Source: Bacteroidales bacterium
GTDB taxonomy: Bacteria > Bacteroidota > Bacteroidia > Bacteroidales > JAGOPY01
Length of the DNA stretch: 52,361 nt
Direction: 5' to 3'
Assembly (NCBI GenBank): GCA_023229505.1
Contig: JALNZD010000030.1
Location: 1-52,361, forward strand
Part shown: piece by piece, positions 42,097-50,413 of the stretch
Layout: every line of letters begins with the position of its first letter
How positions within the stretch are numbered: the first letter of the stretch is position 1
Made by a program: the position numbers and the translations under genes
The notes under the pieces: model-generated
What the model was told of the DNA's origin: nothing
Seen by the model: the letters and a program-made list of their open reading frames with translations, nothing else
Databases searched by the model: none

Positions 42097-45000
42097 CTAT
42101 TTCTTCAAAATCCAGTTCCGTGCGTTAATAAACGCCTCGATCCAGGGAGATACCTGGTCGGAATGCCTTTCTGATGGATAATACGCCCAGTTCCAGGGAT
42201 GTATGGCCCTTTCAATGTGCGGCATCATCACCAGGTGACGCCCGTCGTGCGAACATAATCCTGCTGCTGCGTAATCCGACCCATTGGGATTGCCGGGATA
42301 ATCTTCATAAGAAAACTTCACCGGGATATGGTATTTGCCTTCGTCATAAGGTAACTGGAACCGTCCTTCGCCATGAGCCACCCATATGCCTAACCGGGAA
42401 CCGGCCAGGCTCTTCAGCATGATGCTCTTGTTTTCCTGTATATCGACATTCAGGAAAGCCGATTCAAACTTGTGTGAGGCATTTAGCAGCATTTTTGGCA
42501 GATGGGCATGCTCGGGGTAAACCAGTCCTAACTCTACCATCACCTGGCAACCGTTGCAGATACCCAGGCTCAGCGTATCGGGCCGGGCATAGAATTTATC
42601 GAGGGCCTCTTTAGCTTTGGGATTGAACAGGAAAGCCCCGGCCCAGCCCTTCGCTGAACCAAGAACATCACTGTTTGAAAATCCGCCTACAAAAACGATG
42701 AAGTTAATATCTTCCAGATTCTCCCGGCCTGCAATCAGGTCAGTCATGTGAACGTCCTTCACATCAAAACCGGCCAGGTGCATCGACCAGGCCATTTCGC
42801 GGTCGCCATTCACCCCTTTTTCCCTGATGATAGCTGCTTTGACACCGCCGGAATCCCTTCGCGACTGGACTATACCGTATTGATTAAACATTCCGGTGAA
42901 ATTCGACGGGAACCTGTATGATAATTCCTGCGTTTTATAATTATCATAACGGATTTTTGCCAGTTCCGGGCCGCACTGCCTGCGGTCGAGCAGGTAAGAG
43001 GTCCGGTACCAGACATCCCTGAGATGGTCGACTTCGAAAATATAATCCCAGCTATCATGATGGATCTGGATTTTCCTCGTATCCGCCGGATTCCCGATAA
43101 CTTTAAACTGCAGATGCTGTTTTTCGAGGAAACTGCAAACCTTTCCGGTTTCTTTCACCTGTATGACGACACCCGGTTTTTCATTCAACAGCAACCTGAT
43201 AATATCTTTTTCACCCAATTTATCCAGGTCCAGTTTAAGTCCGGTATCATTCCGTCCGAAAGTCATTTCGAGCAGGGTGGTGATCAGACCGCCGGCTGAA
43301 ATATCATGTCCTGCCAGTATGAGATTTTCCCGGATAAGTAACTGAATGGCTTCGAACGCCTTTGCGAAATAATCCGGATCGGGAACACCAGGCACTTTTG
43401 TTCCGATGGTATTAACTACCTGGGCAAAGCTGCTGCCACCAAGATGGAATTCATCTTTAGAAAAATCAATGTATATGATCGTACTGTCAGCATCTGGTTG
43501 CAAAACCGGTTCAACCACTTTCCGGATGTCTTCAACTTCGCCTACAGCGGATATGATCACTGTTCCGGGGGCAAATACTTTTTGGCCGTCGGGATATTTC
43601 TGCGTCATCGACAATGAATCCTTTCCGGTTGGGATATTAATGCCCAGGCTGATCGCAAAGTCGCTGATTCGTTTTACAGCGGCATACAGCCTGGCATCTT
43701 CACCGGGGTTCTTAGCCGGCCACATCCAGTTGGCGCTGAGCGAGACCCCTTTGAGCCCATCTGCAATAGGAGCCCATACGAGGTTCGTGAGGGCTTCGGC
43801 CACCGAAAGCACAGAACCCTTGCCCGGATCGGCCAGCGCAGCCACAGGAGCATGCCCAAGCGAAGTAGCCACACCTCTGATGCCCTGGTAATCGAGCGCA
43901 ACCACCCCCAGGTTATTGAGCGGGAGCTGGATAACGCCGGCACATTGCTGCCTGGCTACCCTGCCCGTAACCGAGCGGTCGACTTTGTTAGTGAGCCAGT
44001 CTTTACAGGCTACAGCTTCCATTTGTAAAACCTGCTCCAGGTATTGATAAAGATTATCAGGATCGTATTGTGGTTCAGCAAATTTAACAGGCTCACTCCG
44101 GTCATCGAGGATAGTTTTCGGCGGTTTGCCAAAAAGATAGGCCATTTCCAAATGCATGGGCTTCTCCCCTTCTTTATTGATGAAAGAAAGGATGTGATCG
44201 CCGGTGGTTTTGCCCACTATATAAAGCGGGGCTCTTTCTCTTTCTGCAATGCGCTGCAGGAGCGGAAGGTCCTTTTCATGAATAATGAGCCCCATTCTTT
44301 CCTGTGATTCATTGCCGATGATCTCTTTATCGGAAAGGGTTGGATCGCCGATGGGGAGTTTACTCATGTCGATAGTCCCTCCGGTTTCTTCAACCAGCTC
44401 GGAGAGGCAGTTCAGGTGTCCGCCGGCACCGTGGTCATGAATGGAAATGACCGGGTTAGCGCCCGATTCGGCCATCGCCCTGATGGCGTTATAAACCCGT
44501 TTCTGCATTTCCGGATTAGCCCGCTGCACGGCATTCAGCTCGATCGTATTACCATATTCGCCCGTAGCAACTGAAGATACCGCTCCACCTCCCATCCCGA
44601 TGCGATAATTGTCTCCGCCCAGGACTACGATCAGGTCGCCTGTTCCGGGAACATCTTTCAGGCTGTCTTCCAAAATTCCGGTACCGACACCACCTGCCAG
44701 CATGATCACTTTATCGTAGCCGAATGTTTTCCCGTTTTCCTGGTGCTCAAAAGTCAGCACACTCCCGCAGATCAGCGGCTGGCCGAACTTGTTCCCGAAA
44801 TCGCTGGCGCCATTGGAAGCTTTAATCAGGATCTCTTCAGGGGTTTGATAGAGCCAATTACGCGGTTCGGTGCTTTTCTCCCATGATCTTCCGGGTGAAA
44901 GCCTGGAGTAAGAGGTCATGTAAACGGCCGTCCCGGCGAGCGGGATACTTGCCTTGCCCCCTGCCATTCGATCGCGTATCTCCCCGCCTGTTCCGGTGGA

Positions 45001-45780
45001 TGCTCCGTTGAAAGGTTCGACAGTCGTAGGAAAGTTGTGCGTTTCAGCTTTCAGGGAGATAACAGAATTGATATCCCTTATCCGGAAAAAATCGGCCTTA
45101 TCCTGTGTCATGGGAGCAAATTCTTCCAACACCGGGCCTTTAATGAAAGCCACGTTATCTTTATAAGCCGATATAATCCGGTTGGGATTTATTTTAGAGG
45201 TTTTTTTAATTAAGGAGAAGAGCGATTCCGGTTGCTCATTTCCGTCAATAATAAAAATGCCATTGAAAATCTTATGCCGGCAATGTTCTGAATTCACCTG
45301 TGCAAAGCCATAAACCTCGCTGTCTGTCAGGCTGCGTCCAAGTTTCCGGGCGCTTTCAAGGAGGTATTCCACTTCGTCATCACTCAGGGCAAGCCCTTCC
45401 TTGAGATTATAAACTTTGATATCCTTAATATAAATAATCGGTTCGGGTTGATGCTCTATGGTAAAAATACCCTGGTCAAGTCCCTTGTATAACCTTTGCA
45501 GCATAGGATCATGGGAAGCATGGGCTTCTGCCGGGATGAACTCTTCGATTCGTTCAATCCCCTCAATGCCCATATTTTGAGTTATTTCAACCGCATTGGT
45601 ACTCCAAGGCGTGATCATTTCCTTTCGGGGGCCAATGAAATTTCCTTCAACCTGGTCCCAGAGCAGGATCGAAGCATCGCTGAAAAGCCAGGCAAGTTTC
45701 TCCAGGTCTTTTTTCGCCAGATGAATACGGCTACCAATTGCGTAGATAACTGAGTGGTTGTTTTGATAGAATATGACCAT
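42097..45780 (-). CDS. purL: Phosphoribosylformylglycinamidine synthase, single chain
   Basis: ATP- and glutamine-dependent step four of purine synthesis (FGAR to FGAM). 1227 residues, the large PurL in which the small PurQ-like glutaminase is fused. Domains in order: N-terminal PurS-like region; linker VYGFAQVNSEHCRHKIFNG; two AIRS-like synthetase domains (HNFPTTVEPFNGASTGTGGEIRD; ADPGKGSVLSVAEALTNLVWAPI; DISAGGLITTLLEMTFG); and glutaminase (FVGGFSNSDVLGSAKGWAGAF, nucleophile Cys in SLGICNGCQVMVELGLV, HGEGRFQLP). All catalytic pieces are intact. It is cotranscribed behind trxB and a CDF gene, an unusual company for a purine gene. Confidence 0.97.
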   Translation of the reverse strand: MVIFYQNNHSVIYAIGSRIHLAKKDLEKLAWLFSDASILLWDQVEGNFIGPRKEMITPWSTNAVEITQNMGIEGIERIEEFIPAEAHASHDPMLQRLYKGLDQGIFTIEHQPEPIIYIKDIKVYNLKEGLALSDDEVEYLLESARKLGRSLTDSEVYGFAQVNSEHCRHKIFNGIFIIDGNEQPESLFSLIKKTSKINPNRIISAYKDNVAFIKGPVLEEFAPMTQDKADFFRIRDINSVISLKAETHNFPTTVEPFNGASTGTGGEIRDRMAGGKASIPLAGTAVYMTSYSRLSPGRSWEKSTEPRNWLYQTPEEILIKASNGASDFGNKFGQPLICGSVLTFEHQENGKTFGYDKVIMLAGGVGTGILEDSLKDVPGTGDLIVVLGGDNYRIGMGGGAVSSVATGEYGNTIELNAVQRANPEMQKRVYNAIRAMAESGANPVISIHDHGAGGHLNCLSELVEETGGTIDMSKLPIGDPTLSDKEIIGNESQERMGLIIHEKDLPLLQRIAERERAPLYIVGKTTGDHILSFINKEGEKPMHLEMAYLFGKPPKTILDDRSEPVKFAEPQYDPDNLYQYLEQVLQMEAVACKDWLTNKVDRSVTGRVARQQCAGVIQLPLNNLGVVALDYQGIRGVATSLGHAPVAALADPGKGSVLSVAEALTNLVWAPIADGLKGVSLSANWMWPAKNPGEDARLYAAVKRISDFAISLGINIPTGKDSLSMTQKYPDGQKVFAPGTVIISAVGEVEDIRKVVEPVLQPDADSTIIYIDFSKDEFHLGGSSFAQVVNTIGTKVPGVPDPDYFAKAFEAIQLLIRENLILAGHDISAGGLITTLLEMTFGRNDTGLKLDLDKLGEKDIIRLLLNEKPGVVIQVKETGKVCSFLEKQHLQFKVIGNPADTRKIQIHHDSWDYIFEVDHLRDVWYRTSYLLDRRQCGPELAKIRYDNYKTQELSYRFPSNFTGMFNQYGIVQSRRDSGGVKAAIIREKGVNGDREMAWSMHLAGFDVKDVHMTDLIAGRENLEDINFIVFVGGFSNSDVLGSAKGWAGAFLFNPKAKEALDKFYARPDTLSLGICNGCQVMVELGLVYPEHAHLPKMLLNASHKFESAFLNVDIQENKSIMLKSLAGSRLGIWVAHGEGRFQLPYDEGKYHIPVKFSYEDYPGNPNGSDYAAAGLCSHDGRHLVMMPHIERAIHPWNWAYYPSERHSDQVSPWIEAFINARNWILKK

Positions 45781-45800
45781 ATAAAAGGACTTTTATGGTA

Positions 45801-46739
45801 TTATTTTTTCTTTTTCAACTTCTGCAGGTTTTCCTGCGATATACCGAATTTTTCTTCAGTAGCATCATCGCCAACCGGTTCTGTATGGACCAATACATCA
45901 TAAACATCCACCAGTTCCGTCCTGATTTGTTCTTCGACCTGGTGAGCCAGTTGATGGGCTTGCTTAACAGGAATATCCCCATCAACTTCCACATCCACCG
46001 CAACCACATACCTGTGCCCTATCTTCCGGACCCTTGCACGGTGGGGATTAGAAGCGCCTTCAACCTTTGAAATGGCTGTGAATATCCTTTCATAAACGCT
46101 TGCATCTTCAACGCCATCCATCAATTCAAGGCTTGATGCCCTGAAAATGCGATAGGCTACATACATTATCCAGAAACTGACAGCAAGTGCCGTAATTGTA
46201 TCAAATATGGGCATCTTCATGATAAAAGTAAAGAAAAGGCCCACCAGTACGGCAATAGAAATTATCACATCACCCAGCATATTGCGGGCATTTGCCTGTA
46301 GCATCAGACTACCTGTCTTTATACCCACGTGGCCCTGATACCAGGCTAGCATCAGCTTCCCGAAGATGGAAGCAATTGTGACATAAATGGCCAGAAAAGA
46401 AGGGATGTCCCTTGGAATATCCTCGATCAGACGCTGGATGGTGGATATCGCTATTTGGGCACCGGCGAAAAAAACAATGAAGGCCAGCACTTTGGATGCG
46501 ACTGTATCGGCCCTTTCATAGCCATAAGCATACTTAAGATCAGGTGGACGGGTTATAAGATAAGCTGTCAATAGGGTGATAACAGAGGCAACAATATCGC
46601 CTGCAGAATCGATCCCGTCGGCTACTACCGCAAGGCTTCCGGCGATTAATCCTATGACAATTTTAAGCACCGAGAGAAGCGCATTCCCGCCGATGCTGAC
46701 CCATGAGGCCCGGACAATCAGCTTCTCCCTCCTTTCCAT
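45801..46739 (-). CDS. Cation diffusion facilitator (CDF) with altered metal site
   Basis: 312 residues with six membrane helices and a C-terminal cytoplasmic domain (EGASNPHRARVRKIGHRYVVAVDVEVDGDIPVKQAHQLAHQVEEQI), as in FieF/ZitB. Effluxes divalent metals in exchange for protons. The helix-2 site is DSAGD (Asp44, Asp48). The helix-5 site, HxxxD in FieF, reads NMLGD (Asn153, Asp157), replacing one of the four usual ligands, so specificity is uncertain (Mn, Fe or Co could be favoured over Zn). It ends 20 bases before purL and starts 1 base after trxB. Confidence 0.92.
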   Translation of the reverse strand: MERREKLIVRASWVSIGGNALLSVLKIVIGLIAGSLAVVADGIDSAGDIVASVITLLTAYLITRPPDLKYAYGYERADTVASKVLAFIVFFAGAQIAISTIQRLIEDIPRDIPSFLAIYVTIASIFGKLMLAWYQGHVGIKTGSLMLQANARNMLGDVIISIAVLVGLFFTFIMKMPIFDTITALAVSFWIMYVAYRIFRASSLELMDGVEDASVYERIFTAISKVEGASNPHRARVRKIGHRYVVAVDVEVDGDIPVKQAHQLAHQVEEQIRTELVDVYDVLVHTEPVGDDATEEKFGISQENLQKLKKKK

Positions 46740-46740
46740 G

Positions 46741-47694
46741 CTATTTCTGTGCGGCCAGAAAACGTTCAGCTTCCAGGGCAGCCATACAACCGGTGCCGGC
46801 AGCCGTCACAGCCTGGCGAAATTTCCAGTCCTGCACGTCACCACAGGCAAACACACCCGGGATATTGGTTTCAGTGGAGTCAGGCCTGGTGATCAGATAA
46901 CCCACTTCATTCATGTCCAGTATGCCTGTAAAAAGATCGGAGTTGGGCTTATGGCCAATAGCTGAAAAGTATCCGTCAACTACGAGTTTCTTTTGTTCGC
47001 CGTTCTTCACATTTTCGATGATGACGCCGGTTACAGCTTTATTAAAGCCTTCTTCTGTCCCAACGATCTCTTTCACAACATTATTCCAGTGAAGTTCAAT
47101 ATTTGGCGTTGTAGCGATCCTTTTCTGCATGGCTTTGGAAGCCCTCAACTCGTCCCGGCGGTGCACCAGGTGGACCTTTCGGCAGAGTTTGGCCAGGTAG
47201 GAAGCTTCTTCGGCGGCTGTATCGCCGCCGCCGACCACCACGACATCCTTTCCGCGAAAGAAGAATCCGTCGCAGGTAGCACAAGCGGAAACACCGGCAC
47301 CCATAAAGCGTTGTTCCGATTCCAGTCCAAGGTATTTTGCTGTGGCGCCGGTGGCAATGATCAGCGTATCGGCCAGCATCATTTTGCCATCATCGGCTTT
47401 TACCATGAACGGGTGTTTGGAAAGATTTACTTCTGTAACAATACCAAAACGAATATCGGTACCAAAACGCGCAGCCTGTTTTTTAAAATCTTCCATCATT
47501 TCAGGTCCCATTACTCCATCCGGGTATCCCGGGTAATTCTCAACTTCCGTTGTGGTAGTCAATTGGCCACCGGGCTGAATGCCTTCATAAATTACAGGAT
47601 GCAAATCAGCCCTGGCGGCATAAATTGCAGCAGTATAACCAGCAGGACCCGATCCGATGATCAGGCAGTGTATGTGTTCCATGTTTTCGCTCAT
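46741..47694 (-). CDS. trxB: Thioredoxin reductase
   Basis: NADPH-dependent flavoprotein that keeps thioredoxin reduced. 317 residues: FAD loop IIGSGPAGYTAAIYAARADL (about 12-31), redox-active disulfide Cys138-Ala-Thr-Cys141, NADPH loop VVVGGGDTAAEEASYL and the terminal FAD-binding GVFACGDVQDWKFRQAVTAAGTGCMAAL. Low-molecular-weight type, full length. First gene of the trxB-CDF-purL transcript; TAACTTTG box 25 bases upstream. A possible reductant source for MsrBA is inference, since that enzyme is exported. Confidence 0.97.
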   Translation of the reverse strand: MSENMEHIHCLIIGSGPAGYTAAIYAARADLHPVIYEGIQPGGQLTTTTEVENYPGYPDGVMGPEMMEDFKKQAARFGTDIRFGIVTEVNLSKHPFMVKADDGKMMLADTLIIATGATAKYLGLESEQRFMGAGVSACATCDGFFFRGKDVVVVGGGDTAAEEASYLAKLCRKVHLVHRRDELRASKAMQKRIATTPNIELHWNNVVKEIVGTEEGFNKAVTGVIIENVKNGEQKKLVVDGYFSAIGHKPNSDLFTGILDMNEVGYLITRPDSTETNIPGVFACGDVQDWKFRQAVTAAGTGCMAALEAERFLAAQK

Positions 47695-47719
47695 GAATTG
47701 GTTTGTTTGTATGATGGGG

Positions 47720-47727
47720 CAAAGTTA
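47720..47727 (-). promoter_or_regulatory. Candidate trxB -7 box (TAACTTTG)
   Basis: Perfect TAnnTTTG on the minus strand, 25 bases before the trxB ATG; -33 not clear because a heptamer array occupies that stretch. Confidence 0.5.
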
Positions 47728-47737
47728 GGAAAAATAG

Positions 47738-47826
47738 TCAATGGTCATTGGTCATTAGAAGGTCATAAAGTAGTCATTGAGTAGTCACAATTTAATAAAT
47801 CCTAACCAATGACTAATGACTATCTT
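47738..47826. repeat. Heptamer arms between divergent genes
   Basis: The left arm has units such as TCAATGG, TCATTGG, TCATTAG (47738-47758) continuing degenerately to about 47786. The right arm has CCAATGA and CTAATGA (47806-47819), the reverse complement. The arrays occupy the space where the trxB -33 element and the rightward promoter should lie. Confidence 0.7.
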
Positions 47827-47828
47827 TG
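47821..47828 (+). promoter_or_regulatory. Candidate -7 box (TATCTTTG)
   Basis: Perfect TAnnTTTG directly before the leader-peptide ATG, so the transcript would start at or next to that ATG. Confidence 0.55.
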
Positions 47829-47832
47829 CACC

Positions 47833-47871
47833 ATGACAGATAAATCGAAACAGAAATCTTCAAGGTCATGA
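47833..47871 (+). CDS. Possible 12-residue leader peptide overlapping the holin-like gene
   Basis: ATG opens MTDKSKQKSSRS and a TGA that overlaps the ATG of the next gene (ATGA). The peptide is basic and hydrophilic. Because the -7 box is four bases upstream, it would be the first codon of a leaderless transcript, and re-initiation would deliver ribosomes to the downstream gene. It could be chance; 12 codons carry little evidence. Confidence 0.35.
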   Translation: MTDKSKQKSSRS

Positions 47872-48254
47872 GAATTATTTTACGCTTGCTTGTTTACACT
47901 TGTGCCGTCCTGATCACGGCCTGGCTTTTACCGGGAGTAAATGTGGAAAATTTCGCCACTGCGGTCATGGTAGCGATTGCCTTAGCAATCCTTAACACAT
48001 TCATCAGACCAGTACTGATCTTCCTGACCATCCCTGTCACGATTGTCACGCTGGGATTCTTCCTATTGGTCATCAATGCGCTGATCATCATGCTGATCGG
48101 CAGGATAGTCCCGGGATTTGTTGTGGAAGGTTTCTGGTGGGCGCTTCTCTTCAGTGTGATCCTGAGTATCATTGCTGCTTTGTTTGGAACAAGTTCAACA
48201 ACGATTGTAAGACGACACGAACATGAAAAACCGTCCGATAATTTCAAAGCCTGA
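47868..48254 (+). CDS. Phage holin family 4-like membrane protein
   Basis: 128 residues with four hydrophobic segments (LLVYTCAVLITAWLLPGV, ATAVMVAIALAILNTFI, IFLTIPVTIVTLGFFLLVINALIIMLI, FWWALLFSVILSIIAALFG) and a polar tail. The RPVLIFLTIPVTIVTLGFFLLVINA text is characteristic of the four-TMS 'mycobacterial phage holin superfamily IV'-type family, which is a chromosomal housekeeping membrane family in most bacteria. No phage genes are near. Overlaps the following gene by 32 bases. Confidence 0.88.
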   Translation: MRIILRLLVYTCAVLITAWLLPGVNVENFATAVMVAIALAILNTFIRPVLIFLTIPVTIVTLGFFLLVINALIIMLIGRIVPGFVVEGFWWALLFSVILSIIAALFGTSSTTIVRRHEHEKPSDNFKA

Positions 48255-48684
48255 ACTGGAGACTATAATCCGGAAATGCCAGACCTGCTGTATTGCCATG
48301 GTCGACCCTGAAGGAAAGCCTTATGTTATACCGATGAATTTCGGTTTTGCCGGTGATCATGTCTATTTTCACGGATCGGCAAAGGGTAAAAAGGTTGATG
48401 TATTGAAAAATAAGGCTGATGTGTGTATTGTTTTCAGCACCGACCATGAGTTGCGTTATGTGACAGAAGAGGTAGCCTGCAGCTGGAGCATGCGGTACCG
48501 GAGTGTGCTGGTGCACGGAAAGGCCGAATTTGTAGAAGATCCGGAAGAAAAGATCAATATCCTGAATATCATCATGGCGCATTATGCCGACCGGAAGTTT
48601 GATTATAATGCCCCTTCAATAAAAGAAGTGATGGTTTTTAAGGTCCCGATCAAAAAAATGGAAGGACGAGTCTACGGGTATTAG
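48223..48684 (+). CDS. Pyridoxamine 5'-phosphate oxidase-fold flavin protein (NimA-like)
   Basis: 153 residues. A split-barrel flavin-binding fold: CCIAMVDPEGKPYVIPMNFGF (about 22-42), DHVYFHGSAKGKKVDVLKNKADVCIVF, and SMRYRSVLVHGKAEFVEDPEEKINILNIIMAHY. This is the pattern of the FMN-binding pyridoxamine-5'-phosphate oxidase-related group that includes nitroimidazole reductases (Nim). The physiological substrate is not known. The start overlaps the preceding gene by 32 bases, and no later ATG would keep the first strand, so the overlap is real. Its stop lies at the start of a heptamer array. Confidence 0.85.
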   Translation: MKNRPIISKPELETIIRKCQTCCIAMVDPEGKPYVIPMNFGFAGDHVYFHGSAKGKKVDVLKNKADVCIVFSTDHELRYVTEEVACSWSMRYRSVLVHGKAEFVEDPEEKINILNIIMAHYADRKFDYNAPSIKEVMVFKVPIKKMEGRVYGY

Positions 48685-48718
48685 TGTTAAGTTTTGAGGT
48701 TTAAGGTTTAAGTTCGGG
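48684..48718. repeat. Heptamer array across a convergent junction
   Basis: Units GTGTTAA, GTTTTGA, GGTTTAA, GGTTTAA, GTTCGGG. The stop of the PNPOx-fold gene is at its left edge and the TAA of the PAP2 gene is inside, so the last residues of PAP2 (PELKP) are encoded by repeats. Confidence 0.75.
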
Positions 48719-49276
48719 TATTTTTATTATTCGGATACTTAACACGCAAACCGCAATTCCTAATCCGGCTCCCCATATGGCGCCCACGATGACATCTCCG
48801 GGGTAATGAACGCCCAGGTAAACCCGGCTATAGCATAGAAATAAAGCCCAAACTATAATCAGGGGGGTGAAGAACCTGATCTTTTTCCAGAGCAGTAATG
48901 AAAGAAACGTGGCCAAAGCAAAGGAATTGCTGGCGTGGGAAGAGATAAACCCATATTTGCCGCCGCAGTGGCCGTTTACCAGGTGGATAATTCCTTCCAG
49001 ATATGGTTCGTGGCAGGGCCTCGGCCTGTGGAATACATGCTTGAATAGATGTGTGGTTGATAAATCGCTGAGGACAATGGCAAGTCCTGCTAAAAGAACC
49101 AGCACCCATGCCCTCTTACCGTAATGTCTGAATAGAAGGTAAGCAAAAAAAATATATAAGGGAATCCAGATCCATTTATCAGAAGCCCAGAACATAAGGA
49201 AGTCGAAGAATGAAGAATGGGCGCCATTGATGGCAAGGAAAATATCAGTATCGATTGATTTCAGTTGTTCCAACAT
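48701..49276 (-). CDS. PAP2 family phosphatase (undecaprenyl-diphosphatase-like)
   Basis: 191 residues from the ATG of MLEQLKSIDTDIFLAINGAH; a TTG overlapping the obgE stop is possible but less likely. Five to six membrane helices. The three-part phosphatase signature is present: KHVFHRPRPC (KxxxxxxRP-like), FISSHASNSFALATFL (SGH-like His) and YSRVYLGVHYPGDVIVGAIWG (SRxxxxxHxxxD). Probably recycles lipid diphosphates such as undecaprenyl-PP or acts on lipid A. It follows obgE in the same direction. Confidence 0.9.
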   Translation of the reverse strand: MLEQLKSIDTDIFLAINGAHSSFFDFLMFWASDKWIWIPLYIFFAYLLFRHYGKRAWVLVLLAGLAIVLSDLSTTHLFKHVFHRPRPCHEPYLEGIIHLVNGHCGGKYGFISSHASNSFALATFLSLLLWKKIRFFTPLIIVWALFLCYSRVYLGVHYPGDVIVGAIWGAGLGIAVCVLSIRIIKIPELKP

Positions 49277-49290
49277 GGCCCTGATATTGA

Positions 49291-50292
49291 TCAATCATCC
49301 GAATAACGGTTCAGTTCCGTCCAGATCATATCTTTTAACTTCATCATCCCTTCGCCGGTTATAGAAGAAATGAAGATAGTTTTGACTTTAGGAAGTTCCA
49401 GTTTCATTTCTGTTTTCAATTCAGCATCGAGCAGGTCAGATTTGGATATGGCCAGTAGCCTGGGTTTGTCGATCAATTCCGGGTTGTACTGTTTCAATTC
49501 ATTCAGGAGAATGTCATATTCATTAATGATGTCTTTTGAATCAGCCGGGATAAGGAAAAGTAGTAAAGAATTCCGTTCGATATGCCTTAAAAAGCGAAGC
49601 CCGAGGCCCCTTCCTTCATGGGCGCCCTCAATGATACCGGGGATATCGGCCATGACGAAGGATGCTCCGTCGCGATAGGAAACGATGCCCAGATTGGGTG
49701 TAAGCGTAGTGAAAGGATAATCGGCAATTTCAGGTTTAGCAGCCGACACCACCGAGAGCAAGGTAGATTTGCCAGCATTGGGAAAACCGACCAGGCCGAC
49801 ATCGGCCAGTATTTTCAGCTCCAAAATCATCCAGCCTTCCTGCCCCGGTTCGCCGGGTTGCGCAAACCGGGGGGTTTGGTGGGTGGATGTTTTGAAATGA
49901 TCATTACCCAATCCACCCCTTCCACCGGGCATCAGGATCTTAGTCTCATCATGTTCTGTGATCTCGAAGAGGACATCTTCTGTTTCGACAAGTTTAGCCA
50001 CTGTTCCCAGTGGCACTTCGATGATCTTATCTTCGCCGTATGCGCCGGTACTCAATGATTTGCCACCGGATTCGCCATTACCTGCCTTCAGGTGTCTGGT
50101 AAATTTAAGATGAAGCAGCGTCCAGAGCTGCTTATTGCCTTTCAGGATAATATGGCCGCCCCTTCCGCCATCACCACCGTCAGGACCTCCTTTGGGAATA
50201 TATTTCGCGCGGTTGAGATGCTTTGAACCAGCGCCTCCCTTACCTGATTGGCAATGGATCTTAACGTAATCGACGAAATTGGGGGAAGACAT
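49291..50292 (-). CDS. obgE: Obg family GTPase (CgtA)
   Basis: Ribosome-associated GTPase involved in large-subunit assembly and stringent control. 333 residues: the glycine-rich N-terminal Obg fold (FVDYVKIHCQSGKGGAGSKHLNRAKYIPKGGPDGGDGGRGGHIILKGN...), then the G domain: GFPNAGKST (G1, about 164), the switch region EIADYPFTTLTPNLGIV, DIPGIIEGAHEGRGLG (G3), and SKSD (G4, KSDLLD) with the SSITGEG G5. The C-terminal OCT domain of longer homologues is absent, as in most Bacteroidota. In many relatives adk sits between hpt and obgE; here a 120-base repeat region does. Confidence 0.96.
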   Translation of the reverse strand: MSSPNFVDYVKIHCQSGKGGAGSKHLNRAKYIPKGGPDGGDGGRGGHIILKGNKQLWTLLHLKFTRHLKAGNGESGGKSLSTGAYGEDKIIEVPLGTVAKLVETEDVLFEITEHDETKILMPGGRGGLGNDHFKTSTHQTPRFAQPGEPGQEGWMILELKILADVGLVGFPNAGKSTLLSVVSAAKPEIADYPFTTLTPNLGIVSYRDGASFVMADIPGIIEGAHEGRGLGLRFLRHIERNSLLLFLIPADSKDIINEYDILLNELKQYNPELIDKPRLLAISKSDLLDAELKTEMKLELPKVKTIFISSITGEGMMKLKDMIWTELNRYSDD

Positions 50293-50314
50293 GATAAGGT
50301 ATTAAGCTATTTTG

Positions 50315-50322
50315 CAAAGATA
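50315..50322 (-). promoter_or_regulatory. Candidate obgE -7 box (TATCTTTG)
   Basis: Perfect TAnnTTTG on the minus strand, 22 bases before the ATG; no TTG at -33, where the 14-mer repeat region begins. Confidence 0.5.
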
Positions 50323-50353
50323 AGCAAATCTTTCATGACACTAACAGGTCTTC

Positions 50354-50413
50354 GACGCTGTCAGGTCATAAGGTCGTTTGGGACCTGAAAGCGTCGTCAG
50401 ACCTTTCAGCGTC
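50354..50413. repeat. 14-mer repeat cluster between hpt and obgE
   Basis: GACGCTGTCAGGTC (50354) is identical to copies at 23146 and 23171; GACCTGAAAGCGTC (50382) and GACCTTTCAGCGTC (50400) are near-inverted copies. The last copy ends one base before the hpt stop codon. The arms can pair into a hairpin that would follow hpt transcription. Confidence 0.85.

Noticed and set aside
46993..47784. 263-codon open frame antisense to trxB
   Set aside because: Complement of a clear trxB; His/Phe-rich text without family features.
47868..48254. Prophage lysis gene
   Set aside because: The four-helix family is chromosomal in most bacteria and no phage genes are nearby.
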